From positions 1 to 15,038 of the forward strand of contig CAZXBG010000103.1 in assembly GCA_964638865.1 (NCBI GenBank): a stretch of DNA of 15,038 nucleotides, written 5' to 3'. The notes beneath the pieces are model-generated. The model worked only from the letters and a program-made list of their open reading frames with translations, was not told the DNA's origin and made no database searches. The DNA comes from UBA7236 sp964638865 (GTDB lineage: Bacteria > Bacteroidota > Bacteroidia > Chitinophagales > BACL12). Within the stretch, counting starts at the first letter, position 1. Each line of letters starts with the position of its first letter. Of this stretch, positions 1 to 8,348 are shown piece by piece. The position numbers were made by a program, and so were the translations under genes.

Positions 1-8
1 ACTCATTA

Positions 9-2492
9 TTAAAATTTCGCCACCAATTTAAAATTCAACCTCCTGTCCGTCAAATAATTCGGAAATGCATATTGCAGATTATTAATATCCTTCACCCAGA
101 TATAAGAAATGGTATTTTGAATTCCGAGTAAATTAAAAACTTCAATACTTGCCCATAAACTTTCGAAAGTAGTATTCAATCGTCCCTTGTCTGTTTTATC
201 TCTGTTTTTATCAAGCAATAATGCTGAAAATCCGATATCCACTCTTCTATATGGCGGAATGCGTAAACTGTTTCGGTAATATTCATTATCTGGTGGACCA
301 AATGGTAAACCTGTTCCAAATAAAAAGCTGAGATGCACTTTAAAATTTTCGTTTCCCGGCATGTAATCCTGAAAGAACATACCGAAATTAATTAATTGGT
401 CGGTTGGGCGAGGAATAAAGCCCTGAGCAATTGCGATTAATGAATCTATTTGTCCTTCTGCATTGTATTGATATTCAAAAGTGGAGTCACCATCAATGTT
501 TTCCATTGTGCGCATAATACTCATACTTATCCAACTATCAGCATCTTCCACAATTTCTCCATGTAATCTGAATTCGATACCGGTTGCGTAGCCTGTAGCA
601 GCATTTTCTCCATAATATCTGATACGTACATTTTCTACATCGTAAGGAATAAGATCAAATAAATATTTATAATATACTTCTGAAATAAATTTAAATTCTC
701 TGTTCCATGCTTTAAATTCATAATCTACACCCAACACAAAATGTAAACTTTTCTGACTTTGTACATCTTCATTAATTACGCCTTCGAGATTGCGTAACTC
801 ACGGTAAAAAGGTGGTTGGTGATATACTCCCGCAGATGCTTTGATTTCTATATTCCGCAGAGAATCATTTTTGCCATACCATTTCGGCTGCCAAACAAAT
901 TGAAACCGTGGTGATATTGTTAATTCTTTATTAAGATCCCAATAACTTGCTCTTACTCCTCCTGTAAAAGCGAAATTTCTTTTATCCGGTTCCCAGGTAT
1001 CCTGAATAAATCCACTGTAACGCATCGAATTTAATTCCGTATCCGATTTAAATACTTCTTGCAATTGCACTTCACTACCTGTGTATGGTAAGGAATAACC
1101 TGCGCTATCCAATAATTCCCATTCCTTTAATTCATCTTTAATTATTTCTGTCTGCACTCTTACGCCCCATTGATAATAATGATCTGCAGTTTCGTGTGTG
1201 CCTACATGCCCGATATTAATTACGTCTGATGTTAAATAATTTCGCGCGAAATTTTGAAAGGTACCTACACCCAGACCATATTTTACATCACCAAAATCCT
1301 CATCTCCTAAATTTGTTTCTACCAATCCCAACCAGTATTGTCCTATAATATCAAAAGTTTCACTTTCCAACGAATGATATCCGGAGCCTAAAAATTTTAA
1401 TGTGGTATGTTTTCCGGGTTTATAAATATAGGATACCCCGCCAAAACCTGTAACAAATTCATCAATTTCCTGCCCATCGAAAAAAACATCCAACTGAATT
1501 ACATTATTTACCACACCCGTTGCGGTAGAGCGGCTTTGTGGTAAAAATTTATAACTGTTATAAGCAAAGTTGCCTAAAAATTCCAACGACGATTTTTCAT
1601 TAATATTAATCCCCACCAATGCCTGAGCATCTACAAATACAGGTTCGTATTGTCCTTCCGTATTTAATGAATTTAGTAAGTATTTATTCGTTTTATACCT
1701 TGTGCCAAATAAATAATACATTTTTCCGGAATCAATAATATCATTTGCATAAAAAGATGCACCTAATAAACTTGCAGTAACACCCGCTTCAAATTCAGTC
1801 GGTTTTTTATATTGAATATCTAATACGCTGGAAAGTTTATCTCCATATTTTGCTTCAAATCCACCGGCACTAAAAATAATATTATCAATAAGATCATAAT
1901 TTGGAAAAGGCAAACCTTCCTGCTGACCTGAACGAACCAATAAAGGTCGATACACTTCAAAATCATTTACATAAACAAGGTTTTCATCGTAATTACCACC
2001 TCTAATGGAGTATTGCGAAGTGAGCTCATTATTGTTAATTGCTCCTAATGCCTGTAAAATTGCAGTAAGTGGATCCATGGTATAGGGAATTGATTCCAAT
2101 TCTTTAACCGGTATCCTGTTTCCATTTTCCTTAGCATTTATATCGACTCTGCCAAGCATTATACTTTCCATTTTTATAACAAGAACATATCGCACATCAG
2201 GTTTGAGAATTACTTTTCGAAGTTGAGTGGTAAATCCGGTGCAGGTAAAACGCAAAACCGCAGTATCGTTTGCCGGAATGGTGATCGTGTAATTGCCATC
2301 CAGATCAGATTGAACAATGGTTTTAGAATTTAACAGACTAATATTGACATTTGGAATTGGTTTTTTATCCTCGTCGATAAGATTTCCGTATACAGTGGCA
2401 GTCTGTTGAGCATAAATAGACTGGGAAACAACAACAAAAAGTGTGGTTAAAATGGAACGCAACATCAGAAGGCAAAACGCAGATTTATCCAT
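9..2492 (-). CDS. TonB-dependent outer-membrane receptor with carboxypeptidase-regulatory-like N-terminal domain
   Basis: Outer-membrane beta-barrel transporter of 827 residues, predicted to take up a ligand using TonB/ExbBD energy; the substrate cannot be read from the sequence. Visible in order: a signal peptide (about 1-29, ending SIYAQQ), a carboxypeptidase-regulatory-like beta-sandwich (about 31-110, with the typical GNLIDEDKKPIPNVNI opening and LDGNYTI), a plug (about 120-235, including YSIRGGNYDENLVYVND and GGFEAKYGDKLSSVLDI), then a long barrel with alternating aromatic strands ending in the C-terminal Phe (LVAKF) typical of outer-membrane barrels. It is shorter than SusC-type receptors (about 1000 residues) and no SusD gene adjoins it in the window, so a glycan-uptake pair is unlikely. 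The ATG lies 1 nt after the rpe stop, so the two are probably co-transcribed. An alternative start at residue 10 (2465) would give a more compact signal peptide. The gene ends 8 nt from the window edge and is complete. Confidence 0.93.
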   Translation of the reverse strand: MDKSAFCLLMLRSILTTLFVVVSQSIYAQQTATVYGNLIDEDKKPIPNVNISLLNSKTIVQSDLDGNYTITIPANDTAVLRFTCTGFTTQLRKVILKPDVRYVLVIKMESIMLGRVDINAKENGNRIPVKELESIPYTMDPLTAILQALGAINNNELTSQYSIRGGNYDENLVYVNDFEVYRPLLVRSGQQEGLPFPNYDLIDNIIFSAGGFEAKYGDKLSSVLDIQYKKPTEFEAGVTASLLGASFYANDIIDSGKMYYLFGTRYKTNKYLLNSLNTEGQYEPVFVDAQALVGININEKSSLEFLGNFAYNSYKFLPQSRSTATGVVNNVIQLDVFFDGQEIDEFVTGFGGVSYIYKPGKHTTLKFLGSGYHSLESETFDIIGQYWLGLVETNLGDEDFGDVKYGLGVGTFQNFARNYLTSDVINIGHVGTHETADHYYQWGVRVQTEIIKDELKEWELLDSAGYSLPYTGSEVQLQEVFKSDTELNSMRYSGFIQDTWEPDKRNFAFTGGVRASYWDLNKELTISPRFQFVWQPKWYGKNDSLRNIEIKASAGVYHQPPFYRELRNLEGVINEDVQSQKSLHFVLGVDYEFKAWNREFKFISEVYYKYLFDLIPYDVENVRIRYYGENAATGYATGIEFRLHGEIVEDADSWISMSIMRTMENIDGDSTFEYQYNAEGQIDSLIAIAQGFIPRPTDQLINFGMFFQDYMPGNENFKVHLSFLFGTGLPFGPPDNEYYRNSLRIPPYRRVDIGFSALLLDKNRDKTDKGRLNTTFESLWASIEVFNLLGIQNTISYIWVKDINNLQYAFPNYLTDRRLNFKLVAKF

Positions 2493-2493
2493 T

Positions 2494-3153
2494 TTATTTT
2501 CGAACCAGGTTTTTTAGTGTGTTTATGGCAGAAACAGGATCTTTTTCACCGAAGACACCACTTCCGGAAACAAGAATATCTGCTCCGGCATCCAAAATGT
2601 ATTGTGCATTGTCGAGTTTCACCCCGCCATCTATCTCAATAAGCGCTTTTGAACCACTTTTTTCAATAAGAGCCTTTAATTTTTTGATCTTTTCAATAGA
2701 AGTTTCAATAAAACCTTGTCCTCCCCAACCCGGATTCACACACATCAAACATACAATATCAATATCGGTAATAATTTCTTCCAATTGATACACCGAAGTG
2801 GCCGGATTTATTGCAACTCCAGCCTTAATCCCCATTTTTTTTATCTCTTGAACAGCAGCATGTAAGTGTGTGCATGCTTCAATATGAATGGAAATCGAAT
2901 CCGCACCTGCATCGCGATAGTGTTTGAGATAACGCTCAGGGTGTACCATCATGAGATGCACATCCAAAGGGATATTACTGTGGCGTTTCATGGCTGCAAC
3001 AACCGGAATGCCAAAACTCATATTCGGAACAAATACACCATCCATAACATCTACATGTATCCAATCGGCTTTCGACGAATTGATCATTTCTACGTCTCTG
3101 GCGATATAGGCAAAATCGCAACTCAAAATGCTCGGGGCAACTAAGTGACTCAT
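2494..3153 (-). CDS. rpe: Ribulose-phosphate 3-epimerase
   Basis: Interconverts D-ribulose 5-phosphate and D-xylulose 5-phosphate in the cytoplasmic pentose phosphate pathway. This 219-residue TIM barrel has the full set of family motifs: PSILSCDF (7-14), HVDVMDG (33-39), DVHLMM (64-69), NPGWGGQGF (140-148), IDGGV (174-178) and the phosphate-binding SGSGVFG (196-202). The usual metal ligands and acid/base residues are all present as His33, Asp35, His66 and Asp175. I chose the start at 3153 because the protein then begins MSHLVAPSIL, as in the family. The longer reading from 3204 adds 17 non-conserved residues and would run through the -7 promoter motif at 3158-3165. The stop is 1 nt before the ATG of the downstream TonB-dependent receptor, implying a two-gene transcript that joins housekeeping carbon metabolism to a transporter. 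Confidence 0.97.
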   Translation of the reverse strand: MSHLVAPSILSCDFAYIARDVEMINSSKADWIHVDVMDGVFVPNMSFGIPVVAAMKRHSNIPLDVHLMMVHPERYLKHYRDAGADSISIHIEACTHLHAAVQEIKKMGIKAGVAINPATSVYQLEEIITDIDIVCLMCVNPGWGGQGFIETSIEKIKKLKALIEKSGSKALIEIDGGVKLDNAQYILDAGADILVSGSGVFGEKDPVSAINTLKNLVRK

Positions 3154-3157
3154 TAGG

Positions 3158-3165
3158 CAAAGATA
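3158..3165 (-). promoter_or_regulatory. Candidate -7 promoter element of rpe
   Basis: Read on the minus strand this is TATCTTTG, an exact match to the Bacteroidota -7 consensus TAnnTTTG. It lies only 4 nt before the rpe ATG, so transcription would start at or very near the start codon and give a leaderless or nearly leaderless message. No convincing -33 TTG is found at the usual distance, which lowers confidence. Confidence 0.45.
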
Positions 3166-3306
3166 AGGGGTTGATTTATAAGAATTGTATCGCTTGGGTG
3201 CCAAATTCCCGACAATTTTTTTTTACCTGCAATTTATAGCCCTTCACCCTGAAAATTTAGGTTTTAACAGAAAACTCCATTATCCAATAATGCAATAATC
3301 TCTTCT

Positions 3307-3341
3307 TTGAACTAAATGATGTGGAGGAACCCTTACCTTTG
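3307..3341 (+). promoter_or_regulatory. Candidate promoter of the S9 peptidase / TraB operon
   Basis: TTG at 3307-3309 and TACCTTTG at 3334-3341 resemble the Bacteroidota -33 and -7 elements. The spacer of 24 nt is slightly longer than the usual 19-23. The -7 match is exact and lies 17 nt before the ATG at 3359, implying a very short leader. It faces away from the rpe promoter in the 205 nt divergent intergenic region. Confidence 0.5.
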
Positions 3342-3358
3342 CGAACCAAAATTCATCA

Positions 3359-5176
3359 ATGCAAATTCCATTACAGAACTTTTTTAAAAATCCGGAAAAA
3401 ACTGCCTATAAAATATCTCCCGATGGAAACCATATTTCCTGGTTGGCCGGATATCAGGGGCGAATGAATATTCATATTCAACCAACAGAAGGAGGAGAAA
3501 TTAAACGTTTAACATCTATTGCGGAAAGAGATCTGCGTACCTACTTTTGGCTGAATAATTCTCAGTTGGCGTTTTTTAAAGATAATAATGGAGATGAAAA
3601 TGATCACTTACATGTGGTGGATATATTTAATGCAGAAGTTCAGGACCTCACTCCATTTGAAAATGTAAAAGTTGATTTGGTTGATGAGCTGGAGGATAAC
3701 GAAAATGAAGTGCTCATCATGATGAATAAGCGCAATGAGGAGTTGTTTGATGTGTACAGATTAAAAACAGATACCGGTGAAATTAATTTGATGGAAGAAA
3801 ACCCTGGAAATATTACCGGTTGGATAACTGATCACAATGGTAATATTAAATTAGCTATTACTACGGATGGCGTAAATACAAGTCTTTTATACCGCAATGA
3901 TCACACCCTGCCTTTCGAAACAATTTTAACTACCAATTTTAAAGAAGCTGTTTCGCCTTTGTTTTTCGATTTTGACAACGATCAGTTTTATGCTTTAAGT
4001 AATATTAACAGAGATAAAGTTGCTATTGTTAAGTTCGATCCTAAAACTGCAATGGAATCGGAAATTTTATTTGAACATCCCGATGTTGATGCAGACTCTA
4101 TGGGATTTTCCAAAAAAAGAAAGGTTTTAACAGTAGGTCTATTCACAACATGGAAACAGGAATTTATATTTTTTGATGCCGAGACGGAAAATAGATATAA
4201 AAGATTATCGGAGTTGATAAAGGAAGACGCTGAAATATATATTGTTGCAAAGAATAAAGAAGAAAATATTTTTATTGTAAGAACAATTTCTGACATATCG
4301 CTAGGTAATTATTATCTATATAATGAACAAAAAGATATCGTTAAACACCTTGCAAATGTTAGTCCCTGGTTAAGGTCAGAGGAGCTTTGTGAAATGCAAC
4401 CAATTCAATATAAAAGTTCTGATGGTTTAACAATTCATGGATATTTAACATTACCTAAAAATAAAAAAGCGGAAAATTTACCTGTCATTGTAAATCCACA
4501 TGGTGGCCCATGGGTGCGTGATACGTGGCGGTTTAACCCGGAAGTGCAGTTTCTGGCAAACAGAGGTTTTGCCGTTTTGCAAATGAATTATCGCGGCTCA
4601 ACAGGGTATGGTAAAAAATTTATGGAAGCCGGATTTAAACAGTGGGGAAAAAAAATGCAGGATGACATTTCTGATGGAGTAAGATATTTAATTTCTGAAG
4701 GAATTGCAGATAAATCCAGGGTTGGTATTTATGGTGCCAGTTATGGAGGATATGCAACTTTGGCCGGTTTAACATTTAGTCCTGATTTATATGCTTGCGG
4801 AGTTGATTATGTAGGCGTGAGCAATTTATTTTCATTTATGGAAACAATTCCTCCTTATTGGAAACCCTATTTGGAAATGATGTATGAAATGGTTGGTCAT
4901 CCTGAAAATGATAAAGAATTATTAGCCTCTTCTACACCACTGTTTCATATCGATAATATTAAAGCGCCTCTTTTTGTTGCTCAGGGTGCAATGGATCCCC
5001 GGGTAAAAAAATCGGAAAGCGATCAGATCGTTCATGCGTTGCGGGAAAAAAATATCGAAGTGGAATATATGGTGAAGGATAATGAAGGACATGGATTTTC
5101 CAATGAGGAAAACAGATTCGAATTTTATACTGCAATGGAAAAATTTATGGAAATTCATCTAAAAAAAAATAATTAA
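3359..5176 (+). CDS. S9 family (prolyl oligopeptidase-type) serine peptidase
   Basis: Predicted cytoplasmic peptidase of 605 residues; no signal peptide is visible. The N-terminal half (about 1-340) carries repeated TolB/beta-propeller-like blades such as KISPDGNHISWLA (18-30), the domain that restricts access to short peptides in this family. The C-terminal alpha/beta-hydrolase domain (about 345-600) has HGGP (381-384), the nucleophile elbow GASYGG with Ser461, Asp546 in AQGAMDPRV, and His578 in EGHGF. The Ser-Asp-His triad is therefore complete. The order and spacing match acylaminoacyl-peptidase and dipeptidyl-peptidase relatives, but the exact bond cleaved cannot be assigned. It is followed after 1 nt by the TraB/GumN gene, so the two are probably one transcript from the promoter just upstream. 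Confidence 0.93.
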   Translation: MQIPLQNFFKNPEKTAYKISPDGNHISWLAGYQGRMNIHIQPTEGGEIKRLTSIAERDLRTYFWLNNSQLAFFKDNNGDENDHLHVVDIFNAEVQDLTPFENVKVDLVDELEDNENEVLIMMNKRNEELFDVYRLKTDTGEINLMEENPGNITGWITDHNGNIKLAITTDGVNTSLLYRNDHTLPFETILTTNFKEAVSPLFFDFDNDQFYALSNINRDKVAIVKFDPKTAMESEILFEHPDVDADSMGFSKKRKVLTVGLFTTWKQEFIFFDAETENRYKRLSELIKEDAEIYIVAKNKEENIFIVRTISDISLGNYYLYNEQKDIVKHLANVSPWLRSEELCEMQPIQYKSSDGLTIHGYLTLPKNKKAENLPVIVNPHGGPWVRDTWRFNPEVQFLANRGFAVLQMNYRGSTGYGKKFMEAGFKQWGKKMQDDISDGVRYLISEGIADKSRVGIYGASYGGYATLAGLTFSPDLYACGVDYVGVSNLFSFMETIPPYWKPYLEMMYEMVGHPENDKELLASSTPLFHIDNIKAPLFVAQGAMDPRVKKSESDQIVHALREKNIEVEYMVKDNEGHGFSNEENRFEFYTAMEKFMEIHLKKNN

Positions 5177-5177
5177 A

Positions 5178-6038
5178 TTGTTTCTAAGGTCTGCAATAGT
5201 TGGATTGATTTTATTTTTTAGTTTGACAAACATGAAATCTCAAACTCAAAATAGTTTATTATGGGAGATATCCGGAAATGGGTTATCACAGCCATCATAT
5301 ATTTATGGAACTATACATCAAATTGCGAAAAGTGATTTTGTTGTGCGAAAGGAAATTGATTCTGTATTCGATCTGTGTAAACAAGTTGCTTTTGAAATTA
5401 AGTTGGATGATACAACCTTGCTCAGTACTTACCGGAATTGGATTTACTTACCCGAGGGTAAAACACTACGTGATTATTGTACTGAAGAAGAATATTCAAT
5501 ACTAAAAAATTATTTGTCGGATCATGGACAGACTGATATTGAATCTATTAAATATCAAAAACCTTTCGTTTTAGCCCAAATGCAAACTTCTGATTATGTA
5601 ACCGGAGAAACGGCATCCTATGAATTATATTTTTTTGACCGTTTAACGCAGAATAATATTCCATTATTTGGACTCGAAACAATGCAGAATGAGCTGGATG
5701 TTTTTGATTCAATGCCCTATGATCACCAGATCGACATGGTTCTGGGTGCCATTGATTCTACACGTAATATGCAGGTTTTGTGGACAGATTTAATAACAGC
5801 ATATAAAAAGGAAGACCTTGATGCTTTGTATGGAATATTATTGGTTGCTTCTCCGGAATTAATGGCCTATGAAAATTTATTTATTTCCGGAAGAAATGCA
5901 AATTGGATACCGGTGGTGGAAAATTTAATTATGGAAAACACAACTTTTATCGCGGTTGGGGCGGCGCATTTACCGGGGGCAAAGGGTATATTACAATTAC
6001 TTGAAAATAAAGGGTACAGCCTTAAGCCTATTTATTAA
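5178..6038 (+). CDS. TraB/GumN family protein (TIKI-like putative metalloprotease), secreted
   Basis: A 286-residue protein of the TraB/GumN family. Some members (TIKI) are metal-dependent proteases whose metal is bound by paired GxxH motifs; the bacterial role is mostly unknown. Both motifs are present: YGTIH with His47 and VGAAH with His264. The conserved acidic segments FEIKLDD (72-78) and GLETMQNEL (165-173) and the RNxxW stretch (239-243) are also there. The start is a TTG at 5178, chosen because it supplies a full signal peptide (MFLRSAIVGLILFFSL, cleavage near residues 20-21) and lies 1 nt after the peptidase stop. The first in-frame ATG (5232) would remove the export signal. Translational coupling to the peptidase suggests co-regulation, but a shared pathway is only an inference. 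Confidence 0.85.
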   Translation: MFLRSAIVGLILFFSLTNMKSQTQNSLLWEISGNGLSQPSYIYGTIHQIAKSDFVVRKEIDSVFDLCKQVAFEIKLDDTTLLSTYRNWIYLPEGKTLRDYCTEEEYSILKNYLSDHGQTDIESIKYQKPFVLAQMQTSDYVTGETASYELYFFDRLTQNNIPLFGLETMQNELDVFDSMPYDHQIDMVLGAIDSTRNMQVLWTDLITAYKKEDLDALYGILLVASPELMAYENLFISGRNANWIPVVENLIMENTTFIAVGAAHLPGAKGILQLLENKGYSLKPIY

Positions 6039-6073
6039 TATAACCTATATAACAATTCCAATAATTAATGCGC

Positions 6074-6098
6074 GTTAACTTATTAATTACAAGTTAAC
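6074..6098. promoter_or_regulatory. Perfect 8-bp inverted repeat upstream of the ABC exporter (candidate operator)
   Basis: GTTAACTT (6074-6081) and AAGTTAAC (6091-6098) are perfect inverted arms around a 9 nt spacer, 38 nt before the ATG of the ATPase gene. No T-run follows, so this is unlikely to be a terminator for the preceding gene. A weak -7-like TATAATTG is at 6110-6117, which would put the dyad over the -33 region. It could bind a dimeric repressor controlling the exporter. This is inference from position and symmetry only. Confidence 0.35.
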
Positions 6099-6136
6099 CG
6101 TCAAACTTTTATAATTGAAAAATTAATTTATTAGTT

Positions 6137-6919
6137 ATGATAGAAATCAAAAATCTTTCAAAAACCTTTTCCCTTTCCAAACAACAAAAAAAAGAAATGG
6201 GACCTGAATTTAAAGGTTCAACAATTGATGCAGTAAAAAATGTAAATTTTGTTTGTCAGCCGGGTCGAGTTTTTACCTTGCTCGGCCCAAACGGCGCCGG
6301 AAAAACAACTGTATTGCGCATGATCGCAACCATTTTAAAACCATCGAAAGGCTCTATACATGTTTGTGGTTTGGATACGGTTACTCAAGGGATGGCGGTG
6401 CGGAAAAAACTTGGTTTTTTGACCGGTTCCACAGGTTTGTATGACAGATTAACGCCGGATGAGACAATTAAGTATTTTGGAAGGCTTAATGGAATGGAAG
6501 AACCGCTTATTGAAAAACGGAAAAAGGAATTATTTGATCTTTTGGGTATAAATGATTTTGCACACAGAAGGGTTGGAAAATTTTCTACCGGAATGAAACA
6601 AAAAGTATCCATTGCCAGAACAATGATACATGATCCACAAGTTGTTGTATTTGATGAACCAACTTCCGGATTGGATGTAATTGCTGCAAAAAGTATTATA
6701 GAATTGATAAGAGATTGCAGAAAACAAGGTAAAACTGTTATTCTCTCTACGCATATAATGAGCGAAGTAAATATGCTTGCCGATGACTTTGCAATTATGC
6801 ACAGAGGAGACCTTATTTATAATGGATTATTTGACGATTTTAAAAATGCCATGCGGGAAAAAACTTTGGAGGATGAATTTATTCGCATCGCCTCCGAGCA
6901 TGATAAATCTTTTGCTTAA
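6137..6919 (+). CDS. ABC transporter ATP-binding protein, NatA-like
   Basis: Cytoplasmic ATPase subunit of 260 residues that powers the membrane protein encoded next. All nucleotide-binding motifs are visible: Walker A GPNGAGKTT (50-58), the signature in the form FSTGMKQK (149-156), Walker B VVVFDEP with catalytic Glu174, D-loop SGLD (177-180) and H-loop His206 in LSTHIMSE. The FSTGMKQK signature and the partner gene resemble the NatA branch of ABC-2 exporters, which in Bacillus extrudes Na+. The true substrate here is not shown by sequence. The permease gene begins 24 nt after the stop, and both share the terminator-like hairpin after 8152. Confidence 0.92.
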   Translation: MIEIKNLSKTFSLSKQQKKEMGPEFKGSTIDAVKNVNFVCQPGRVFTLLGPNGAGKTTVLRMIATILKPSKGSIHVCGLDTVTQGMAVRKKLGFLTGSTGLYDRLTPDETIKYFGRLNGMEEPLIEKRKKELFDLLGINDFAHRRVGKFSTGMKQKVSIARTMIHDPQVVVFDEPTSGLDVIAAKSIIELIRDCRKQGKTVILSTHIMSEVNMLADDFAIMHRGDLIYNGLFDDFKNAMREKTLEDEFIRIASEHDKSFA

Positions 6920-6943
6920 TTATTAATAAAACAAATCAGACAG

Positions 6944-8152
6944 ATGAAAAATATATTCACTATATTCAGAAAAGAGCTTAAAGATATTACACGCGACAGA
7001 AGAACACTGATGATTATGCTCGTAATCCCGCTTTTTGTTTATCCTGCCATTTTTGTTGGCATCTCAAAATATATGACCAAACAATCGCAGGATGCCGGCC
7101 AGGAAATTTTACGTTTGGGAATTGTAAACAATGGCAACGAAAAAAACTTTGAACAATTTATTGCAGCCATGCCAAATGTTAAGAGCATTTCTATTGTTGA
7201 TACTTCTCTGGGTAAACAACTTATTCTCAGCGACAGTATTGATGCCGCATACTTTTTCCCCGCCGGTTATGATTCTGCCCTTGCAAAATTAGAACCTACT
7301 GATTTTCAATTTTTTTATACTTCAACAAATAATGAATTTGAAGTTGGGTTTATTAATAATTTAAATTCGGTCTATCAGCAAAACCTGGTTAAAACTAAAT
7401 TGGCAGAGGTGCATATTTCAGAAACTATTTTGGAGCCCGCAAAAAGTATCTCCCGAAATCTTGCGTCCACCAGAGAGCAAATAGGAAGTATAGTAGGAGG
7501 AATACTCCCTTATTTCTTTATCATCTTTTGTATGATAGGCTGCATGTATCCAGCCATAGACCTTGCTGCCGGAGAAAAGGAGCGCGGATCTTTGGAAACT
7601 TTATTAGTGAGTTCTGCAAGCAGATTCGAAATTTATATGGGAAAATTGCTGACCGTTTCCTTAAGCGGATTTCTTTCTGCTATAGCGAGTATAATAGGAC
7701 TTATCATTTCAGGACAAATGGTTGGTTCAGATGCAGGAGGAGGGGAGGATTCTATTCAAATTTCTTCGCTGCTCAGTGGAATTATTGAACCGAAAACAAT
7801 TTTACTTTTATTAGCAATTTTACTTCCCTTAAATATATTTTTTGCAGCAGTTACTTTGATGTTATCCATTTATGCAAGATCATTTAAAGAAGCGCAAAGT
7901 ATGATAACACCATTAATGATCTTTATTGTTTTTCCAAGTATATTCGGGATGCTTCCGGGTGTTAAACTTGATTACACTACTGCATTTATTCCAATCTTAA
8001 ATGTTTCACTTGGATCTAAAGAAATAATTTCAGGAAATGTTTCTATTGGCCCGCTCCTTGTTACTTATCTTACACTAATTGCATATGCGGCAATTGCATT
8101 AATTGTAAGTGTTCGGTTTTTCAATAATGAAAAAAATATTCTTCGGGGATAA
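6944..8152 (+). CDS. ABC-2 type transporter permease, NatB-like
   Basis: Membrane subunit of 402 residues for the preceding ATPase. The layout is that of NatB-type permeases: a short cytoplasmic N-terminus (FRKELKDITRDRRT), helix 1 (about 22-42), a large extracytoplasmic domain (about 45-178), then five more helices (about 181-206, 231-257, 285-308, 317-339 and 365-391). The loop after helix 2 carries the ABC-2 hallmark EKERGSLETLL (211-221) followed by YMGKLL. Together the pair would export a small ion, drug or lipid-like compound. Na+ is the best-known substrate of the family but cannot be proven here. The reading frame is intact and ends 22 nt before a strong hairpin. Confidence 0.9.
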   Translation: MKNIFTIFRKELKDITRDRRTLMIMLVIPLFVYPAIFVGISKYMTKQSQDAGQEILRLGIVNNGNEKNFEQFIAAMPNVKSISIVDTSLGKQLILSDSIDAAYFFPAGYDSALAKLEPTDFQFFYTSTNNEFEVGFINNLNSVYQQNLVKTKLAEVHISETILEPAKSISRNLASTREQIGSIVGGILPYFFIIFCMIGCMYPAIDLAAGEKERGSLETLLVSSASRFEIYMGKLLTVSLSGFLSAIASIIGLIISGQMVGSDAGGGEDSIQISSLLSGIIEPKTILLLLAILLPLNIFFAAVTLMLSIYARSFKEAQSMITPLMIFIVFPSIFGMLPGVKLDYTTAFIPILNVSLGSKEIISGNVSIGPLLVTYLTLIAYAAIALIVSVRFFNNEKNILRG

Positions 8153-8174
8153 AACCAAAATTCCTGTAAAGTGA

Positions 8175-8220
8175 ACAATTATCCAGGTAATCCACGATTA
8201 TCAGGATAATTGTATTTTTA
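8175..8220 (+). terminator. Long near-perfect hairpin, likely terminator of the ABC operon
   Basis: ACAATTATCC (8175-8184) pairs perfectly with GGATAATTGT (8204-8213). After one A-A mismatch, GGTAATC (8186-8192) pairs with GATTATC (8196-8202, one G-T) around a 3 nt loop. The result is an almost continuous 17-18 bp stem followed by ATTTTTA. The position 22 nt after the permease stop fits a rho-independent terminator, although the T-run is short. Confidence 0.7.
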
Positions 8221-8257
8221 TGGTAATTCCAAGTTGCCGAACATTGCATCCCCCGGT

Positions 8258-8299
8258 TTGTAAACGGTATGTTGACAAATTTTTGGGAGATGTTTACAA
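8258..8299. promoter_or_regulatory. Inverted repeat overlapping the acetyltransferase promoter
   Basis: TTGTAAAC (8258-8265) and GTTTACAA (8292-8299) are perfect inverted 8-mers. Flanking GG/CC extend the match with one extra base in the left arm. The right arm falls between the candidate -33 and -7 elements at 8283-8314, a common operator position. The arms are 26 nt apart, so binding as two half-sites or by looping is possible. No regulator gene is adjacent. Confidence 0.3.
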
Positions 8300-8314
8300 C
8301 CTTTTTTAACTTTC
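8283..8314 (+). promoter_or_regulatory. Candidate promoter of the GNAT acetyltransferase
   Basis: TTG (8283-8285) and TAACTTTC (8307-8314) are separated by 21 nt, close to the Bacteroidota -33/-7 pattern with one mismatch (final G to C). Transcription would start near 8320, giving a leader of about 29 nt before the ATG at 8349. The preceding gene is closed by a hairpin, so a separate promoter is expected here. Confidence 0.45.
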
Positions 8315-8348
8315 AATCGTTTAAACCTTTAAGACTGAAACTGATACC

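Noticed and set aside
3154..3204. Longer N-terminus of rpe from 3204
   Set aside because: The extra 17 residues are not family-like and span the -7 promoter element. The shorter form starts exactly like known epimerases.
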